This document shows, piece by piece, positions 30,486-33,774 of a stretch of 33,774 nt of DNA. The stretch comes from Acidimicrobiia bacterium (lineage in GTDB: Bacteria; Actinomycetota; Acidimicrobiia; Acidimicrobiales; Aldehydirespiratoraceae): positions 1-33,774 of the forward strand of contig JAUIML010000010.1 of the NCBI GenBank assembly GCA_030432715.1. Direction: 5' to 3'. The notes below the pieces were generated by a model that searched no databases, was not told where the DNA came from, and saw only the letters and a program-made list of their open reading frames with translations. Position 1 is the stretch's first letter, and each line of letters opens with the position of its first letter. The position numbers and the translations under genes are program-made.

Positions 30486-32762
30486 TCAGACGGGGGCGAC
30501 CTCGACCGGGATGCCGTTGACCGCCGCGTTGCCCGACGGAACGTCGACAAAGGTTCCCGGAGCGAGCACGTTGTTGTTGACCCCCGCATGCTCGCGGGCG
30601 ACGGCCATCCGGGTGCCCGGCTTGTCGTGCCCCCACCCATGCGGAAGCGAAACCACCCCGGGTCGCATCTCGTCACTGACCTCCACCGGGACCTCGAGCG
30701 ACCCGGCCTCGGAGGTCACACGGGCCGATTCGCCGTCGCGGACCCCGGCGGCCTCGGCGTCGTCGGGATGGATGAGAAGGGTGCAGCGGTCCTTGCCCTT
30801 CACGAGCACCTTCACGTTGTGCATCCACGAGTTGTTGGAGCGCACATGGCGCCGGCTCACGAGCAGGAGACCGTCGGGATCCCGGTCGAGGCGGGCTTCG
30901 AGCCGCGGGATGTCGGCGATGACGTGGGCCGGCGCGAGGTCGACCATTCCGTCCTCGTGGGCCACCACCTCGTCGAGCCGCGGCACCATCGGACCCATGT
31001 CGATTCCGTCGGGCTCGGCCCGGAACGCGTCGAGCGTCAGTCCGCCCGGGTTCTCGCCGTAACGATCGCCCCAGGGACCCGTCCGGATCGCGTTGTCGTT
31101 CAGCCGCTCGGGCCCCGGATCGGGACACGCGGCGAGTGCCACCTGGGGATCGGCACCACCCATCTCCGCGAAGGCGGCGAAGTAGCCGTCGTCGATCGCC
31201 TTCACGTCGACCTGCTCCTGCGGGATACCACCGATCATGGCACCGACCCTGAGCAGCACCTCCCATTCCCCCGGACGCCCGTCGGTTGGTGGAAACAGGG
31301 CCGGTGAGAACTTCCCGGCCGAACGCACGGCCCACGACCACAGCAGCTCGTCGTAGTGGGGCTGTTCGAGAGGCGACAGGCCCGGGAAGATCACGTGGGC
31401 GTGGCGGGTCGTCTCGTTCAGAGCATTGTCGATCGAGATCATGCAGTCGAGCAGGGGCAGGGCGTCGTCGAGACGGTCGGCCTCGGGAGCCGAGATCACG
31501 GGATTACCGGCCACCGTCACGAGCGCCTTCAGCTGGCCGTCGCCGGGGGTGGCGATCTCCTCCGCGAGACACGACACCGGGAACTGGCCCATGACCTCCG
31601 GCGCCCCGCGGACGCGGCTGTGGAAGCGCCCGAACTCGATCGGCTCACCCCGGTCCTTCAGCGTGGCCGACCAGGCGATCGGCTTGCCCCACATCAGCCC
31701 GCCTTCGGTGTCGAGATTGCCGGTGAGCACGCACAACACGTCGGGCAGCCACGACGCCAGGGTCCCGAACTCCTGGTTGCAGGTGCCGATGCGGGCGTAC
31801 CAGACGGCCTTGTCGGCCGCGGCGAACTCTCGGGCCAATGTGCGGATGGCGTCCGCCTCGATCCCGCACGTGGCGGCCACCCGCTCGGGCGGGAAGTCGG
31901 CGGCGATGCGCCGAACCTCGTCGACATGTTTCACCCGACCCTCCACCCGGCCGAGGTCGACCAGGTCCTCGGCGAAGAGCACATGGGCAACGGCGAGCAT
32001 GAGCGCGGCGTCGGTCCCGGGGAGGATCGGCAGCCACTCGTCGGCATGGTCGACCGTGCCGGTTCGGCGAGGGTCGATGACCACGACCTTGCCTCGCTCC
32101 CGCACCTTGTCCAACTCGCCGAGCACGTCGGGACACGCCAGCAGCGAACCCTGGCTGGCGTGGGGGTTGGCCCCCATCACCACGATGAAGTTCGTGTTGG
32201 GGAGGTCGGGCGCGGGGATGCGCCACTGGTTGCCGTACATCGTCCAGCAGGTGAGGTTCTTCGGCCACTGGTCCACGGTGCCGGCCGAGTAGATCGGGCC
32301 GGGCAGATCGGCCAGGCCCATCAACAGGCCGGTGTAGCGGCTGATCGAGTAGTTGTGGGCGGCCGGGTTGCCGATGTAGATCGTGACGGCTTCCTTGCCG
32401 TGCTCGGCGATCACCCCGGACATCAACGCTTCGGCCCGGGCGAAGGCCTCGTCCCACGTCGCCTCCCGGTGGACGCCGTCGTCACCCTTGATCAGGGGCA
32501 CCCGGAGCCGGTCGGGATCGTCGTGGAGATGGCCCAGCGTCGTGCCCTTCGGACAGATGTGGCCCTTCGACCACACGTCGTCACGGTTCGGCCGGATGAG
32601 GGCGACCCGCTCCTCCCCCGCGGTCTGCTCGACGTGCACCTCGAGCCCGCACATGGCCTCGCACAGATGACACGTACGAATGTGGATCCGGCGATCGTCA
32701 TCCGTCGCGGTCGTGTCGTTGCCCATGTCATCCCCCGTGGTGCGGCCGTGAACCTCGTTCAT
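30486..32762 (-). CDS. Molybdopterin-dependent oxidoreductase (formate dehydrogenase/nitrate reductase family)
   Basis: A 758-aa cytosolic Mo/W-bis-MGD enzyme with one N-terminal [4Fe-4S] cluster bound by C31, C34, C38 and C70 (CHLCEAMC and GHICPKG). Other signatures: WDEAFARAEALMSG, IGNPAAHNYSISRYTG, VVMGANPHASQGSL, VVIDPRRTGTVDHADEWLPILPGTDAALMLAV, and the C-terminal dinucleotide-binding domain (VLVKGKDRCTLLIHPDDAEAAGVRDGE). No twin-arginine signal. The stretch SAGTVDQWPKN, where related enzymes place the metal-ligand residue, has no Cys or Sec at the expected spacing. Substrate and partner subunits are unknown; none is adjacent. ATG at 32762 has TAGTGT 24 nt upstream; ATG at 32726 is an alternative. 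Confidence 0.92.
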   Translation of the reverse strand: MNEVHGRTTGDDMGNDTTATDDDRRIHIRTCHLCEAMCGLEVHVEQTAGEERVALIRPNRDDVWSKGHICPKGTTLGHLHDDPDRLRVPLIKGDDGVHREATWDEAFARAEALMSGVIAEHGKEAVTIYIGNPAAHNYSISRYTGLLMGLADLPGPIYSAGTVDQWPKNLTCWTMYGNQWRIPAPDLPNTNFIVVMGANPHASQGSLLACPDVLGELDKVRERGKVVVIDPRRTGTVDHADEWLPILPGTDAALMLAVAHVLFAEDLVDLGRVEGRVKHVDEVRRIAADFPPERVAATCGIEADAIRTLAREFAAADKAVWYARIGTCNQEFGTLASWLPDVLCVLTGNLDTEGGLMWGKPIAWSATLKDRGEPIEFGRFHSRVRGAPEVMGQFPVSCLAEEIATPGDGQLKALVTVAGNPVISAPEADRLDDALPLLDCMISIDNALNETTRHAHVIFPGLSPLEQPHYDELLWSWAVRSAGKFSPALFPPTDGRPGEWEVLLRVGAMIGGIPQEQVDVKAIDDGYFAAFAEMGGADPQVALAACPDPGPERLNDNAIRTGPWGDRYGENPGGLTLDAFRAEPDGIDMGPMVPRLDEVVAHEDGMVDLAPAHVIADIPRLEARLDRDPDGLLLVSRRHVRSNNSWMHNVKVLVKGKDRCTLLIHPDDAEAAGVRDGESARVTSEAGSLEVPVEVSDEMRPGVVSLPHGWGHDKPGTRMAVAREHAGVNNNVLAPGTFVDVPSGNAAVNGIPVEVAPV

Positions 32763-32817
32763 CGGTGTCGTGAGGCCCGATGACGAACACTACGGCGGGG
32801 TGACGAATGCGAGCCAT

Positions 32818-32844
32818 TCCCGCGACACGGGAACCATCGCGGGA
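32818..32844. promoter_or_regulatory. Inverted repeat TCCCGCGA-N11-TCGCGGGA
   Basis: Perfect 8-bp arms at 32818-32825 and 32837-32844 in the 124-nt divergent region between the molybdopterin gene and the DUF4349 gene. Candidate operator for either gene. Confidence 0.45.
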
Positions 32845-32886
32845 GCCGGGGCGTCAGACTCCCGACGACACTTCCTGGGGGGAACC

Positions 32887-33774
32887 ATGTCTCGACGACT
32901 CCTTGCACTTCTCGCCGCGCTCCTGCTGCTGTTCGTCGCCGCGTGCGGCGACGACAGCAACGACGCCGGCGAGAACACCGACACGCCGACCGCAGCCAGC
33001 CCGGACGGCGGCGCGGACGACGCAGACCTTGCGGTCACCGCGACGACCACGGCGCCGCGCCTCGACGACGGCGACATGGACGACAGCTCAGCCGACGTGC
33101 TCGACAGCGCCGAGGGCCTCTTCGGTCGCGACGGCGAGGGCGAGGAGTCGGACGGGTTCACCGACGACGTGGCCCAGGAGGAACCCACCGATGACGACGA
33201 GCGGATTCTCGCCGAGGCCACGGCCCTGTTCGTCGGTCGTCAGATCATCAAGACCGGCGAGGTCGTCGTGGAGGCGGCCGACGTGCGGGCCACCACCGAC
33301 GAGATCGTCGACGTCGTGTTCGCCAACGGTGGCGCGATCTGGGGTCAGGAGACCCGCTCCGAACCGACCCCCCGAGCGATCCTGACCATCCGGGTCCCAC
33401 CCCTCGACTTCGACCGTCTGCTCGCGGCGATCACCCGGGTGCCCGGCGTCGGTGTCGTGAGCGAGAGCACCACCAGCGACGACGTGACCGAGGTGGTCGT
33501 CGACCTCGACGCCCGGATCACCGCCGCCGAGTCGAGCGTCGCCCGTGTACAGCAGCTGCTCGACGACGCCCGCGACCTCAACACGATCTTCCAGCTCGAG
33601 GAGGAGCTGGCCTCGCGCCAGGCCGACCTCGAACGCCTGCTCGGCCAGCGCAAGACCATCGGTGACCAGATCGCCCTCTCGACGATCACCCTCACCGTGC
33701 TCGAACTCGACCCCGATCGGCTCGAGCCCGGTATGGACGTCGTCGCGTGGATCGGCACCAGTGTCGACGACGCC
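32887..33774 (+). CDS. DUF4349-domain lipoprotein, 3' end outside window
   Basis: Open for 296 codons to the window edge. Signal MSRRLLALLAALLLLFVAAC with lipidated C20, then an Asp/Thr/Ala-rich low-complexity linker (about 21-110). The DUF4349 region begins near RQIIKTGEVVVEAADVRATTDEI, continues through ILTIRVPPLDFDRLLAAITRVPG and VVDLDARITAAESSVARVQQLL, and contains a predicted coiled coil (LNTIFQLEEELASRQADLERLLGQ). Such proteins usually end with a C-terminal membrane helix, which would lie beyond the edge. ATG at 32887 follows a G-rich stretch (TGGGGGGA) at very short spacing. Function of DUF4349 is not established. Confidence 0.88.
   Translation, partial: MSRRLLALLAALLLLFVAACGDDSNDAGENTDTPTAASPDGGADDADLAVTATTTAPRLDDGDMDDSSADVLDSAEGLFGRDGEGEESDGFTDDVAQEEPTDDDERILAEATALFVGRQIIKTGEVVVEAADVRATTDEIVDVVFANGGAIWGQETRSEPTPRAILTIRVPPLDFDRLLAAITRVPGVGVVSESTTSDDVTEVVVDLDARITAAESSVARVQQLLDDARDLNTIFQLEEELASRQADLERLLGQRKTIGDQIALSTITLTVLELDPDRLEPGMDVVAWIGTSVDDA

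Noticed and set aside
30486-32762. Molybdopterin oxidoreductase as a selenoprotein linked to selAB
   Set aside because: The reading frame has no internal UGA, and the expected metal-ligand segment (SAGTVDQWPKN) contains neither Sec nor Cys at the family spacing.
31356-32783. Long open frame antisense to the molybdopterin oxidoreductase (475 codons)
   Set aside because: The opposite strand carries the complete Fe-S and molybdopterin motifs; this frame has none.

Overview
The window (33.8 kb, high GC, dense short intergenic gaps) looks like chromosomal DNA of an Actinomycetota member. A WhiB-type Fe-S regulator beside a pair of ArsA/Get3-like ATPases (the same neighbourhood as whiB4 and Rv3679-Rv3680 in Mycobacterium) supports the phylum. 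The promoter style, selA-selB and the many small lipoproteins make me think of Acidimicrobiia, but the class is inference. No insertion sequence, prophage or CRISPR array was seen.

Layout. 1-2471: 3' part of an Mrp-type ATPase and a GGDEF-EAL protein whose EAL half has lost catalytic residues. 2503-4088: divergent fxsA and an aminoglycoside/ecdysteroid-type kinase sharing one symmetric -10 element. 4096-7134: selA-selB. 7138-11064: whiB, nfeD and two ArsA-like ATPases. 11090-11969: divergent STAS and orphan receiver genes around a 22-bp-period tandem repeat. 12031-13823: tRNA-Pro followed by a small lower-GC islet of two secreted proteins and a double-HTH protein. 13873-17970: a short-chain dehydrogenase (SDR), type II lumazine synthase, a small lipoprotein with two apparent compensating frameshifts, a TauD-like dioxygenase overlapping an SMP-30 lactonase, and an unknown membrane protein. 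17989-23060: flavin reductase, HyuA-type hydantoinase, FMN-binding oxidase-fold protein, nitroreductase and a secreted alpha/beta hydrolase. 23117-23781: a small-ORF locus with a Cys/His-rich 67-aa protein and two very short ORFs. 23825-29768: DUF2236 protein, MazG, aspartate-semialdehyde dehydrogenase, P450, an HD-only CCA-enzyme-like protein, a second SDR and a PIG-L deacetylase. 29794-33774: secreted metzincin-like protease, molybdopterin oxidoreductase and the 5' part of a DUF4349 lipoprotein.

The strongest cross-cutting signal is regulatory. At least 18 protein genes carry a TA(G/C)NNT hexamer ending 6-9 nt before the start codon, which predicts leaderless or nearly leaderless mRNAs. A second set of genes (whiB, the first ArsA gene, the 12844 gene, the 15570 lipoprotein, P450, nitroreductase, a 26-aa ORF) has Shine-Dalgarno sequences instead. 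Two divergent gene pairs are fired from -10 hexamers that share the same TA dinucleotide. Several convergent gene pairs end in compact hairpins without U tracts.
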